Shown here: piece by piece, positions 33,299 through 42,136 of the stretch
How the letters are laid out: every line of letters begins with the position of its first letter
How positions within the stretch are numbered: the stretch's first letter is position 1
Assembly: GCF_018760785.1 (NCBI RefSeq)
Contig: NZ_JAHHZO010000003.1
Span: forward strand, 310,001 to 374,000
From: Rhizobium sp. CSW-27
GTDB lineage: Bacteria > Pseudomonadota > Alphaproteobacteria > Rhizobiales > Rhizobiaceae
Direction: 5' to 3'
DNA length: 64,000 nucleotides
Position numbers and translations under genes: made by a program
The notes under the pieces: model-generated
What the model was told of the DNA's origin: nothing
Database searches by the model: none
The model's input: the letters and a program-made list of their open reading frames with translations, nothing else

Positions 33299-34474
33299 AT
33301 GAAATCCAGGACGATGTGGCGCCATTGCGCCTTCCTGCTCGCGACCGGCGTGGGAGGCATGGTCTGCCTGCCGGCAATGGCAGGCGGCTTCTCGCGCGGC
33401 GAGGCCAATACCGACATTCTTTACAGCGATGCCCAGTTCAGCGCCGAATCCTCGGTGATCTATGTCTCGCCGGACCGCAGCTATTCGAAACTGATGGGGC
33501 AGTCGGTCGATGAGGGTGCCTATTCGGATTCTTTCGTGATCCCCAATCTGACGCTTGGCATGCGCTTCAGCGACAGCCTCTCCTGTGCGGTGACCTATAC
33601 CAAGCCTTTCGGCGGTTCCGGCACCTATGGCGAGGCGGCACAGAATGCCGAATATCTCACGGCGGCCGGCAATGGCGATCCGCTTCCCAACCCCACCACC
33701 AGGATGAAGGTCACCTCGGACGAATATGGTGCGACCTGCGACGTGCGGCTGGATGCAGGACCAGGCCGCATGCATGTCATCGGTGGCCTGTTCATCGAGA
33801 GCTTCGTCTACCAGGAAGACACCTGGATCGGCGATGTACGCCTGAAGGATGACGGCGAACTCGGCTATCGGCTGGGCGTCGCCTACGACATTGCCGAATA
33901 CGCACTGCGGGTTCAGCTGATGTACCGCTCTCAGGTCAAGCACAAGGGCGACGGCACCTTCACTGCGTCGGATCTCGGCGCCTCGCTTGGCATACCCGAC
34001 ACCCTGCCGGCCTATGGTTCGGGCACGCTGCCGCAATCCCTGAAGCTCTCCGCCCAGAGCGGCGTGGCGCCCGGCTGGCTCGTCTACGGCTCGGTTGCCT
34101 GGACGGACTGGAGCGTCCTTCCGGACTTCAACTATACCGTCACGGACCTCGGCACCGCCCACAAGGTGTTCAACTACTCCGACAGCTACACGGTGCAGCT
34201 CGGCATTGGCCACGAATTCAATGACAAGCTTTCCGGCACGGTCAACGTCACCTGGGACCAGGGCGTCGGTACCGGCGCCGATATCAGCACCGACAGCTGG
34301 AGCATCGGCGTTGGCGCCCAGTACAAGGCAAGGATCGGTACCATCGGCCTCGGCGCCGCGCTGTCCTATCTGACGGCGGGTTCGCAGCGGGTGGCAAAGG
34401 GCGCGACCTATGATGCCGATGCCAACGCGGACTGGGCCGTTGCCGTCGGTGCATCCTATCGCCTGGAGTTCTGA
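33299..34474 (+). CDS. Outer-membrane beta-barrel of the OmpP1/FadL family
   Basis: 391 residues with a Sec signal peptide (CAFLLATGVGGMVCLPAMA, cleavage after AMA) and an N-terminal plug-like start GGFSRGEANTDILY, as in OmpP1/FadL proteins. Alternating beta-strand patterns run to a C-terminal Phe (ASYRLEF), the outer-membrane assembly signal. FadL-type barrels admit hydrophobic molecules such as long-chain fatty acids or aromatics. It stands alone 495 bases downstream of the kinase-aldolase-aminotransferase operon and converges with the M16 protease gene. The hydrophobic substrate is unknown; a link to the neighbouring MFS/aldehyde dehydrogenase is speculative. Confidence 0.82.
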   Translation: MKSRTMWRHCAFLLATGVGGMVCLPAMAGGFSRGEANTDILYSDAQFSAESSVIYVSPDRSYSKLMGQSVDEGAYSDSFVIPNLTLGMRFSDSLSCAVTYTKPFGGSGTYGEAAQNAEYLTAAGNGDPLPNPTTRMKVTSDEYGATCDVRLDAGPGRMHVIGGLFIESFVYQEDTWIGDVRLKDDGELGYRLGVAYDIAEYALRVQLMYRSQVKHKGDGTFTASDLGASLGIPDTLPAYGSGTLPQSLKLSAQSGVAPGWLVYGSVAWTDWSVLPDFNYTVTDLGTAHKVFNYSDSYTVQLGIGHEFNDKLSGTVNVTWDQGVGTGADISTDSWSIGVGAQYKARIGTIGLGAALSYLTAGSQRVAKGATYDADANADWAVAVGASYRLEF

Positions 34475-34494
34475 GGCCGACCGTCGTGTGCAGG

Positions 34495-34529
34495 ACCATG
34501 CCGCGGCATCCTGCGGCATGGTTGTCGTT
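34495..34529 (+). terminator. Hairpin after the FadL-like gene
   Basis: A perfect 10-base inverted repeat (ACCATGCCGC / GCGGCATGGT) with an 8-base loop begins 21 bases after the stop of the FadL-like gene and is followed by TGTCGTTT. It is a plausible intrinsic terminator between the convergent FadL-like and M16 genes, though the U-tract is interrupted. Confidence 0.5.
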
Positions 34530-34613
34530 TGGCTCTCCCATGGAGAAGCTGGCCAATCGCGCTTGCCTCGCTTCGTACGATAAAACCGGACCTCACCGCC
34601 TGGAACCGGACAT

Positions 34614-37403
34614 CTAATCCGGGGCAGCCGGTGCCGCCACCAGCACCGCGAGGTCGTTGAGCGCAAAGATATCGGCCGCCTGCCGGCTCAGACGTTTTGC
34701 CGTCAGCGTGCCGCTCAGGCCGCCGACCCGTTGCAGATAGCCCGCATCGTCATAGCGCCGATAGCTGAGCGCCAGGCGGCGAAGCAGCGTGGCGGGATCG
34801 TTCTTCCGCACCTGTTCGGCGGCATCGATGTCCGCCCGCATCCGTTCGATGTCTGCACCGGCGATCATCTGCGGCATGCGGCGAAGCGTTTCGACCGCGG
34901 CAAGGCTCAGTTCGCCGGCCCGTTCGGGCGCGCAGGAGAAGGAAAGCTCTCCGGTGACCCGATCGGTATCCTGGTCGAGCTTCAGTTCGAAGTTCACGGA
35001 ATAGACGCCGCCCAGCCGGTGGCGAAGCTCCGCCTTGAGCGCCTGCTGCGTTGGCTGGGTCAGCGCGGAGATGATGAAGGCGGCCTCCGGTGTCCAGGCG
35101 AGTTGCGAGGAAAAGGACATGCGGACCAGCGCCCTGTCCTCGCCTTCCGAGGTCACGCTGTGCCAGTGGACGCCGCTGCGCTGCATCAACGGGGTTGCCG
35201 TCAGACTGCCTTGCCGAACCACGCCTGCCGCAAGACCGAAGGCGCGCTCCAGAACCTGCGGAGCCGGCCTCGGGCCAACGGCAAACCACGTCACCGGCTG
35301 CCGAAGCAGGGCAAGCGCCGCCGCTTCCAGCTCCTCGCGCGTGGCAGCTTGCGCGCCGGGATCGTCCGTTGCGGCCTCGCCATAGACGAGTTCGGCGAAA
35401 TCCTGCGCCCGCTCCAAGTGCCGCCCTTGCGCCGCCTCATACGTCTCCAGCGCCTCGTCACGCACCAGGCCGTGGTCGACGGTGGCGGCATAGACCTTCA
35501 TCAGATCGGGAAGCTTTTCCGGAGACACGACCACGCCGGCATCGAGACCACCGTCATGAAGCGCCCAGGACCAGGCCGGCGCCTGCGAACCTCTCCAGCG
35601 ATCATACTGCGCCTGCGACCAGAACCGAAAGCCGCTCTGCGTCCAGAGCTGCAGGCCCGCCTGCGAGCGAAGGCTGCCGAATTCGCGATTGCGAAAGCCC
35701 ACGGCCGAACGACCGGAGACGTAGATCTTGCCGTCAGCCGTCTCGCGTTCCAGCCAGACGACCCTGTCGCCATTCGACAGATGCCATTCGGTGATGGCGG
35801 ATGCTGCGTCCCGCACTGCCTCGATGGCGCCGCCGGACGCAAGTGGCGCGCCATCCTGCGGCCAGACGGGAAGAGGCAATTCCGTTTCGGCGGAAGGCGT
35901 TTCAGGCGTGACGAGCGGCGCAAGCTCCGCCACATGGGCGAGACGCTCCCGCTCCGCCTGCAAGGCTGCAAGATCCGGCTGCCGGGCGGGCTGGTCGCCC
36001 GCGACCTGATAGACAAGCACCTGATCTGGCGCCGCCAGCATGGTTGCCAGTCTTTCGTTCAGCGATTGCAGCGTGATCTGGTCGAGAAGCTTGCCGGTCA
36101 GTTGCATGCGCGCCGTCGGATCAGACAGGACACCGCCCTGCAGCACGGTGGATGTGATGCGGTCTTCCCATTCGGCGAAACTGCGCGCCTCGGCGGCAGC
36201 GACATTGCGGGCATTGGCGTCGCGTGCGGCCGCAATGGCCGTGTCGAAATCCGCCTGGGAAATGCCCGAGCGGCGAAGACGCTCCGCCACCTCCAGCAGA
36301 ATGCCGGCGGCAGCGGCATGATCGCGCGTCCTGCCGTTCAATGCCAGGATCAGCCGCTTCTCCGTCGGCTCCTGCATGACGAAGCTCAGTCCGTCGAGCC
36401 TTGCGGCATAGGCGGGTGCAAGCCTCTCCACCTGCTGTCGGACGAGCCGGTTCAGCAGGTATTTTTCAAGATAGGCCATGGCACCTTCATCGGTGTCCCG
36501 GTCCGGCATGGGCAGCCGAAAGGCATAGGTCACCTGCGAGGTCGTGCCCTTCTCGTCCTGTACCACACCGCCGCTAAGCCCCTCCTTCAAGGGGAAGGCG
36601 AGATAGGGACGAGCCGGCTTCGGCTTGGCCGGCGCATCGCCGAAATGGCGCTCGATCGCCGCTTGCACAGATGGAGCGTCCACCGCGCCGGACACGATCA
36701 GCACCATGTTCGAGGCCATATAGTAGCGGGAATAGAAGTCGCGCATATCCCCAACGGTGGTGGCCTCGATCGTCTCGCGCCGTCCGATGGTCGGCCGGTC
36801 CACGTAACGCGAACCGGCGCGCAGCACGGCCTTCTTCTGCCTGTTGATGCGCTCGGCCGGCCCCTCGCCGCGTCGCCATTCTTCCAGAATGACCCGTTGC
36901 TCCTTCTGCCAGTCCTGCGGGTCGAACCGCGGCCTCAGCACCATGTCGGCCAGCAGGGCAAGCGCAGCATCCATACTGACGGTGTCGCGCGGGCGCGTGC
37001 GGATCATGAACTGGGTTTCGGTTTCGCGGGTCATGGCATTGATCTCGCGCCCCGTTCGCCAGCCGATCGTATCGAGATAACGATGAACGGTTTCCGGATG
37101 GGAGGCCGTCGACTGAAACACCATGTGCTCGATCATATGCGCGATGCCGCTCGGCCGGTCTTCATCGACGGAGCCGGCGCCGACAATCAGGCGGATGTTG
37201 AAGGGATCGGCCGGGTTGCCGCTATCGTGAATGAAATAGCGCAATCCATTGGGCAATTCGCCGCGCACCAGCCGCGGATCCCATTCCAGCGTCTGCGCAT
37301 GGATAAGGCCAGCAGAGGCAAACAGAACCGCAAACGCAACGACGACCTGGAGGAATTCGGACCGAAGCCGGACGGAAAGGAGGATCGCGCCGACCGAGAC
37401 CAT
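34614..37403 (-). CDS. M16-family zinc metalloprotease (PqqL/FusC-like), periplasmic
   Basis: 929 residues, a two-repeat M16 protease of nearly the same length as E. coli PqqL. A Sec signal peptide (VVVAFAVLFASAGLIHA) directs it to the periplasm. The inverted zinc motif HMIEH places zinc His at residues 89 and 93 and catalytic Glu at 92; the distal Glu lies in the KEQRVILEEW segment near residues 168-175. The R/Y pair typical of the C-terminal M16 domain is suggested by RHRLGGVYSVNF near residue 800. The ATG at 37403 overlaps the stop of the TonB receptor gene by one base (TGATG). FusC/PqqL proteases cleave imported proteins to free iron; the same job is inferred here. Confidence 0.88.
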   Translation of the reverse strand: MVSVGAILLSVRLRSEFLQVVVAFAVLFASAGLIHAQTLEWDPRLVRGELPNGLRYFIHDSGNPADPFNIRLIVGAGSVDEDRPSGIAHMIEHMVFQSTASHPETVHRYLDTIGWRTGREINAMTRETETQFMIRTRPRDTVSMDAALALLADMVLRPRFDPQDWQKEQRVILEEWRRGEGPAERINRQKKAVLRAGSRYVDRPTIGRRETIEATTVGDMRDFYSRYYMASNMVLIVSGAVDAPSVQAAIERHFGDAPAKPKPARPYLAFPLKEGLSGGVVQDEKGTTSQVTYAFRLPMPDRDTDEGAMAYLEKYLLNRLVRQQVERLAPAYAARLDGLSFVMQEPTEKRLILALNGRTRDHAAAAGILLEVAERLRRSGISQADFDTAIAAARDANARNVAAAEARSFAEWEDRITSTVLQGGVLSDPTARMQLTGKLLDQITLQSLNERLATMLAAPDQVLVYQVAGDQPARQPDLAALQAERERLAHVAELAPLVTPETPSAETELPLPVWPQDGAPLASGGAIEAVRDAASAITEWHLSNGDRVVWLERETADGKIYVSGRSAVGFRNREFGSLRSQAGLQLWTQSGFRFWSQAQYDRWRGSQAPAWSWALHDGGLDAGVVVSPEKLPDLMKVYAATVDHGLVRDEALETYEAAQGRHLERAQDFAELVYGEAATDDPGAQAATREELEAAALALLRQPVTWFAVGPRPAPQVLERAFGLAAGVVRQGSLTATPLMQRSGVHWHSVTSEGEDRALVRMSFSSQLAWTPEAAFIISALTQPTQQALKAELRHRLGGVYSVNFELKLDQDTDRVTGELSFSCAPERAGELSLAAVETLRRMPQMIAGADIERMRADIDAAEQVRKNDPATLLRRLALSYRRYDDAGYLQRVGGLSGTLTAKRLSRQAADIFALNDLAVLVAAPAAPD

Positions 37404-40300
37404 CAGAAGGTTGCCTTTGCGCCGATCCACACCGTGCGACCGATGATCCAGGGGTGATCATCGCTGGCGGTGGCATTGCCGATCTCGTTGAACAGGTTCT
37501 CGACCTTGATATTCACCGAAAAGCTGCGGTCGTCCTTCTTATAGGCGGTGTAGCTCGCGGCCAGATCGAAGGTGAGCAGGCCATCGAAGTCGTAATCCTC
37601 ATAGATTTCGTGGCTGATCCCGTTCACCGTGATGTTCGTTTCCGTGGATTTTACACCCGTATAGGCAAAGTTGTAGTTGGCGGAGAGGTTCACATTCAGC
37701 CGCTCCTCGAACCAGGTGCTGGCAAGCCCCGCCTGCAGGCGCACGGGAATATCCATGTTGCCGGTGACGACGCTAAACCCCTCCTTGGTGTAGGACTGGT
37801 TCTTGTACCAGACATATTTGTCGTCCAGATCACTCTCGAAATAACTGTTGTTGGACACCTCGCGCTGCGACCACGTTACCGATGCATTGAAGGCAAGCCC
37901 GTCCAGACCGGCAATTCCGGGCGTCGCGAGGTCCCGGGTATATTCCGCCGAGACAGACTGATAGGCGCCGGTCCCATCATTGGTGAGGATGGCCGGACCC
38001 GACGAGGTGGGGTTTTGCGTGGCGTACTGGTCCTTCGCGCGGCGGTCGAGATAGCGGATGCGCCAGTCGCCATCCAGAAGCGGCTCCGTGCCGGACAGGG
38101 ACAGGGTGAACTCGTCGGTATAGGGGGTGTCGAGACCGGAGGCGCTGTTGACGTAATAGGTGGCCGTAGTTGGCCTCCAGGTATCCGGAACCGTCGCACC
38201 GGTGCGTGAGCGCGTAAATGTCTGCGGGCGCGGTTGTCCGTCACGGATGGCGAAAGCCAGCGACTTTGCATCGTAGTAGCGGTTGTAACCGGCAGAAACC
38301 GCAAAATCCTGCCATGGCGTCACCGTTACGACCGCACGCGGCGCAATGTCGAGGTTTTTCATGTAGTCGTCGTAGGAAAGGCGGGCACCGGCGCGCAGTG
38401 TGAACCAGTCCCATTTTTGCTCGACTTCGCCGTAGGTGTTAAAGCTGTTCAGAGAAGCCTTGGTGTTGAAGGCCTTGTAGATCGCCTTGCTTGCAGCAAA
38501 TTGCTCCGGCGAGCAGGCTTCGGCATTCCCGCAGTTGAACGCGGAGATACCAGTCACCTCGCCAAGCGTGGTGTAATTCTGGAAGTAGACGGCTTCTTCC
38601 GGTCGACGGCGATGGGCTGTGACATGCGAATATTCGGCCCCGAGCAGAAACGTGCCATTGCCCACGTCTCCGGTCAGCTCCTGTGACCAGTCCCACCTCT
38701 CCTGCCCCTGCTCCAGATCGCCACCAGTGGCACCTTCATAGCAAACCTGCGTGCCGCTCGTCATCGGAAGGCCTGTCTGGCACCAGCTGGACTGTTCGGT
38801 TGCCTGCCAAAGCAACTGCCCGGCGCGCCAGTGCGCCTGATCGTATGCGTAACCAATATTGCTGCTTTTATCGTTCAGCGAATTGGATGTGCTGAAGCCG
38901 AGCTTGGATTGCAGCTTGACGTTGGAGAGCGCCAGACCGCCCAGTTCCAGATCCTCGAACTCGTAATCGTGCTGCAGCTTTGAGGCGAAGGACCGTTTGC
39001 TGAGATCGATCGCCATGTCACGCCAATCGGTGTTTTCCCAGCTCCGGTTATAGCGGGTATAGACCCCTTCCAGCGTGAAATCGCCGAAATCCGTCTCAGC
39101 CAGAACCTGACCGCGATAGAATTCATTCTTTGAATTTTCCTCGATGTCGCGGTCCTGGGTATAAATGTAGTTGCGCTCCTTGTTCGTCACGCCGGACGAA
39201 CGGCTGTATGCGCCGAGCACGGCGATGTTGTCCGTAAGCGGGCCGGTGAGCGTGATGGCGGTACGCCGCTGCAGATATTCGTTCCTGGCCACGTTTGCCG
39301 GATTCAGCCCGTCATCGGTGCCGAGGATGAAGCCGCTCCAGTCGCTGGTCGTGAAATCGGTGCTGACGCTGCCGCGCAGCCGGTCCTTGCTGGCATTCTG
39401 CAGGTCGTAGGAAACGACACCCCCCTGGAAATTGCCGTATTTTGCCGAGGCATTGCTGTCGATAACCGTCACCTGTTCCACGAAATCGCTCGGCACATAG
39501 ATCGTCTGCGAATGCAGGTCGAACATGCGGTCGGCATTGGGCGGCGATTTGTCGTCCTCCAGATCAGCGCTGGTTCCATAGCGATCCTGGCTGCCGGTCA
39601 CGGTGTTGATGTCCATGCCGTTCAGGATGAAATTGTTCTCATAGATGCGTGCGCCGGAAATCGAGACTTCCCGCGGGCGAAGATCGATCACGGTCTGGTC
39701 TGTTGCGCCCGCCGTGGTGCTGATGTCGTTCTGATACTGGGCGTTCGGCAGGTTTCTGAGCATGCCGTTTGCGTCACCGCCCTGGCTGCGCAAGGCGATC
39801 TGCCCGCCGGACAGCGTACTCGTGCCCGTGTCGGCAAGGCTGTCGGTACCAAGCTTGACGCCATTGCCGTTGGCCTGGACCAGAACCGGATCCAGAAGCG
39901 TCGAACCGTCGTCCACCACCGGTGCATTCGCCTGGCTGCCCTGATCGAACAGGATGACCGAATCCGCCCCGGTCAGCCGCATACCGATTCCTGTGCCCTC
40001 CAGCAGTATCTGAAGCGCCTGCTGCGGCAGATGCCGCCCGGCAACGGCAGAGGATTGCTTTCCACCTGTCAGGCCCGCCGGATAGCCGATCTGCCAGCCC
40101 GTCAGCCGGATGAAGGTCTTCAGCGATTGCTCGAGCGGCTGCGCGGGAATGCGAAACTCCTGCGGGCTTGCCGCGCCGGCCGCCTGCGGCAGCGTCTGGC
40201 CGAGCGCCTGCCCTGTCAATCCCATCCCGCCCGTCATTGCCGATGCCCCCAGCAGCGCCGCAATGATCCCCGCGCGTCTGGCGCACATCCCCATGGTCAT
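37403..40300 (-). CDS. TonB-dependent receptor with STN signalling domain, coupled to an M16 protease
   Basis: 965 residues, large for a TonB receptor. After the signal peptide comes an STN (secretin/TonB short N-terminal) domain (FRIPAQPLEQSLKTF to about residue 115), the TonB-box-like LDPVLVQ, a plug (QVTVIDSNASAKYGNFQGGV), and a 22-strand barrel ending in KATF. STN domains relay ligand binding to FecR. Four Cys cluster in two predicted surface loops (near 38740-38785 and 38510-38545), suggesting disulfides. ATG 40300 is chosen for AGGAG 6 bases upstream. Two short hairpins (40322-40339 and 40356-40378) lie between it and fecR. The coupled M16 gene suggests a protein or peptide ligand. Confidence 0.9.
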   Translation of the reverse strand: MTMGMCARRAGIIAALLGASAMTGGMGLTGQALGQTLPQAAGAASPQEFRIPAQPLEQSLKTFIRLTGWQIGYPAGLTGGKQSSAVAGRHLPQQALQILLEGTGIGMRLTGADSVILFDQGSQANAPVVDDGSTLLDPVLVQANGNGVKLGTDSLADTGTSTLSGGQIALRSQGGDANGMLRNLPNAQYQNDISTTAGATDQTVIDLRPREVSISGARIYENNFILNGMDINTVTGSQDRYGTSADLEDDKSPPNADRMFDLHSQTIYVPSDFVEQVTVIDSNASAKYGNFQGGVVSYDLQNASKDRLRGSVSTDFTTSDWSGFILGTDDGLNPANVARNEYLQRRTAITLTGPLTDNIAVLGAYSRSSGVTNKERNYIYTQDRDIEENSKNEFYRGQVLAETDFGDFTLEGVYTRYNRSWENTDWRDMAIDLSKRSFASKLQHDYEFEDLELGGLALSNVKLQSKLGFSTSNSLNDKSSNIGYAYDQAHWRAGQLLWQATEQSSWCQTGLPMTSGTQVCYEGATGGDLEQGQERWDWSQELTGDVGNGTFLLGAEYSHVTAHRRRPEEAVYFQNYTTLGEVTGISAFNCGNAEACSPEQFAASKAIYKAFNTKASLNSFNTYGEVEQKWDWFTLRAGARLSYDDYMKNLDIAPRAVVTVTPWQDFAVSAGYNRYYDAKSLAFAIRDGQPRPQTFTRSRTGATVPDTWRPTTATYYVNSASGLDTPYTDEFTLSLSGTEPLLDGDWRIRYLDRRAKDQYATQNPTSSGPAILTNDGTGAYQSVSAEYTRDLATPGIAGLDGLAFNASVTWSQREVSNNSYFESDLDDKYVWYKNQSYTKEGFSVVTGNMDIPVRLQAGLASTWFEERLNVNLSANYNFAYTGVKSTETNITVNGISHEIYEDYDFDGLLTFDLAASYTAYKKDDRSFSVNIKVENLFNEIGNATASDDHPWIIGRTVWIGAKATF

Positions 40301-40450
40301 GTTCGTCTCCTGCATGCCGTCGCCATGATCGTTCATGGCGACGCCCCGTTCCGGTCACCGCCGCGTCATTCGGCGGTGGCGGCAGTTCTCGACTGCCCCC
40401 GCAAGCATCGACGTTGGACCTGCTGAAACCTCACAAAGAAAGTTGAGAAA

Positions 40451-41467
40451 TCAGCGAATGATTACGAAGCCGCCCGGCAGCCATGTGGCCTGGCCGCCAG
40501 CGGCGGCGGCAATGCCGCGGACGAGGGCATCCGGCCGGTCCAGCCGGAAGTTGCCGCTGATGGCAACGTCGAGCAGCGACCGGTTGAGAACGACGATCCT
40601 CTCCGGCACGCTGTCTTCCAGATCCCGCAGCACGTCGCCCAAGCGTTTGCCGGCAAAGGCATAGCGCCCGTCCAGCCAGCCCAGCGCCTCATCGCTGTCG
40701 AAGGTGGAAACAGCCGATATGGTCTTGCTGTCGGCTCGCACCATCTGCCCGGGTGCGAGGCGCCTGACGGGCAGCGACGCATCGTGATGCACCGCCTCCA
40801 CCACGCCCGACTGCAGGGCGATCATGTCATCCTGCGGCTCCAGCTTGACCGCAAACCGCGTTCCGACAACCCATGTATCGCTGAAGCGGCCAGCCACGCG
40901 AAACGGATGGGCGGCATCATGCACGACATCGAACCAGGCCTCCCCGTCGAGAAGGGTCACGTCGCGCCGCCCGCCGTCAAAATCGAGCGTCACCGCACTG
41001 TTGCCGTTCAGGATCATGCGCGAGCCATCCGGCAGACGGATCTCCGCCCTTTGCCCCACATCGGTGCGATAGTCGGCGCGCATGCGCAGGATCAACGGAC
41101 CAGCGAATTGCAGCGCGCCGAGGGTCAGCAGAAGGACCGCGGCAACAGCCTGCCAGTGCCGCGCAAGCCCGGCCAGTCTCCAGGCTCTTCGCGGGGGCAC
41201 GACAGGCCGGGCAGTGGTGGAACAGACCTGCCACTGGCGCGACGCATCGAGAATGACTGGATCCGCCCAGACCGCCTCCACCTCGCGAAAGGCCGCCAGA
41301 TGCGCCGGGGATTCCGCAAGCCAGGCGCGGAAGGCGCGGCCCAGGCTGTCCGGAACCGTCTCACCGTGGTTCAGCCGCAGATACCAGTCGAGTGCTGCAT
41401 CCATATCCGGATCGGCATGCCGATAGTCTTCATCCGACCCGAATCCCATGGCCGTTTCCCTCATCAT
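40451..41467 (-). CDS. FecR-family anti-sigma/transmembrane signal relay
   Basis: 338 residues. The N-terminal cytoplasmic part (ALDWYLRLNHGE, FRAWLAESPAHLAAFREVEAVW) is the DUF4880 sigma-binding region; a single membrane helix follows (WQAVAAVLLLTLGALQFAG, about residues 108-126); the periplasmic FecR domain contains GEAWFDVVHDAAHPF and the C-terminal STN-like segment ends in GGFVIIR. It inserts between the ECF sigma gene and the STN-type receptor and would release the sigma factor when the receptor is occupied. GGAGG precedes the start; ATG 41464 is an alternative. Confidence 0.9.
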   Translation of the reverse strand: MMRETAMGFGSDEDYRHADPDMDAALDWYLRLNHGETVPDSLGRAFRAWLAESPAHLAAFREVEAVWADPVILDASRQWQVCSTTARPVVPPRRAWRLAGLARHWQAVAAVLLLTLGALQFAGPLILRMRADYRTDVGQRAEIRLPDGSRMILNGNSAVTLDFDGGRRDVTLLDGEAWFDVVHDAAHPFRVAGRFSDTWVVGTRFAVKLEPQDDMIALQSGVVEAVHHDASLPVRRLAPGQMVRADSKTISAVSTFDSDEALGWLDGRYAFAGKRLGDVLRDLEDSVPERIVVLNRSLLDVAISGNFRLDRPDALVRGIAAAAGGQATWLPGGFVIIR

Positions 41468-41572
41468 TCAGCCTCCACGCGCAGGAGACGGCAGATCACA
41501 CGTCTCGTGTAGATGACGTTTCGCACGCGCAATCCACCCAAATTTTTCCCGCCGTGACGGATATCGCCCATC

Positions 41573-42088
41573 CTAGCCATCCCGCTGCATCCGCCTTTTC
41601 AGGTCCACGAACATGCCCATCACCATTTTCATGTCGTTGAAGACGGTGTTGGGCGAGACGTTGAGATGCTGGGCAATCTTCGGATAGGACCATCCCTCCA
41701 GCCGGCTGAGCAGCCAGATCTCGCGGGCGCGTGGCGGCAGCTTTTCGAGATGCTGCATGATCAGACGCAGATCGTCCTTCGCATTCAGTTGCTGCTCCGC
41801 CGACGGGCCGATGTCGGGAATCGATTCCAGCATCTCGGCCGGAAGATCCGAGGCGAGACGCCGCGACGCCGTCTTGCGGCTGCGCAGATGATCCAGCGCG
41901 AGATTGCGGCCGATCTGCCAGAGGAAGGCATCCAGATTGTCGGGCGACGTGGTTTCCAGCGCCTTGCGCGCCCGCAGGTAGACTTCCTGCGTCAGGTCGT
42001 CTGCAGCCGCCTGATCCCGGATGATCGCGGCAATACTGCGGGCAAGCCGTCCCCTGAGGGACAGATACACAGCATCGAGCCTATCCAT
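41573..42088 (-). CDS. FecI-type ECF sigma factor (second of two)
   Basis: 171 residues, the usual size. Region 2 includes DQAAADDLTQEVYLRARKAL and FLWQIGRNLALDHLRSRK; region 4 includes LPPRAREIWLLSRLEGWSYPKIAQHLNVS with a recognition helix SPNTVFNDMKMVM. It pairs with the adjacent FecR gene (105 bases downstream) and is expected to drive the receptor/M16 operon. It lies 48 bases after the end of the siderophore ABC ATPase gene and could be partly read through from that operon. Confidence 0.9.
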   Translation of the reverse strand: MDRLDAVYLSLRGRLARSIAAIIRDQAAADDLTQEVYLRARKALETTSPDNLDAFLWQIGRNLALDHLRSRKTASRRLASDLPAEMLESIPDIGPSAEQQLNAKDDLRLIMQHLEKLPPRAREIWLLSRLEGWSYPKIAQHLNVSPNTVFNDMKMVMGMFVDLKRRMQRDG

Positions 42089-42136
42089 GATGTTTGACGA
42101 AGAGCGACACTTCGATCCGTTTTTAACATGACTTCC

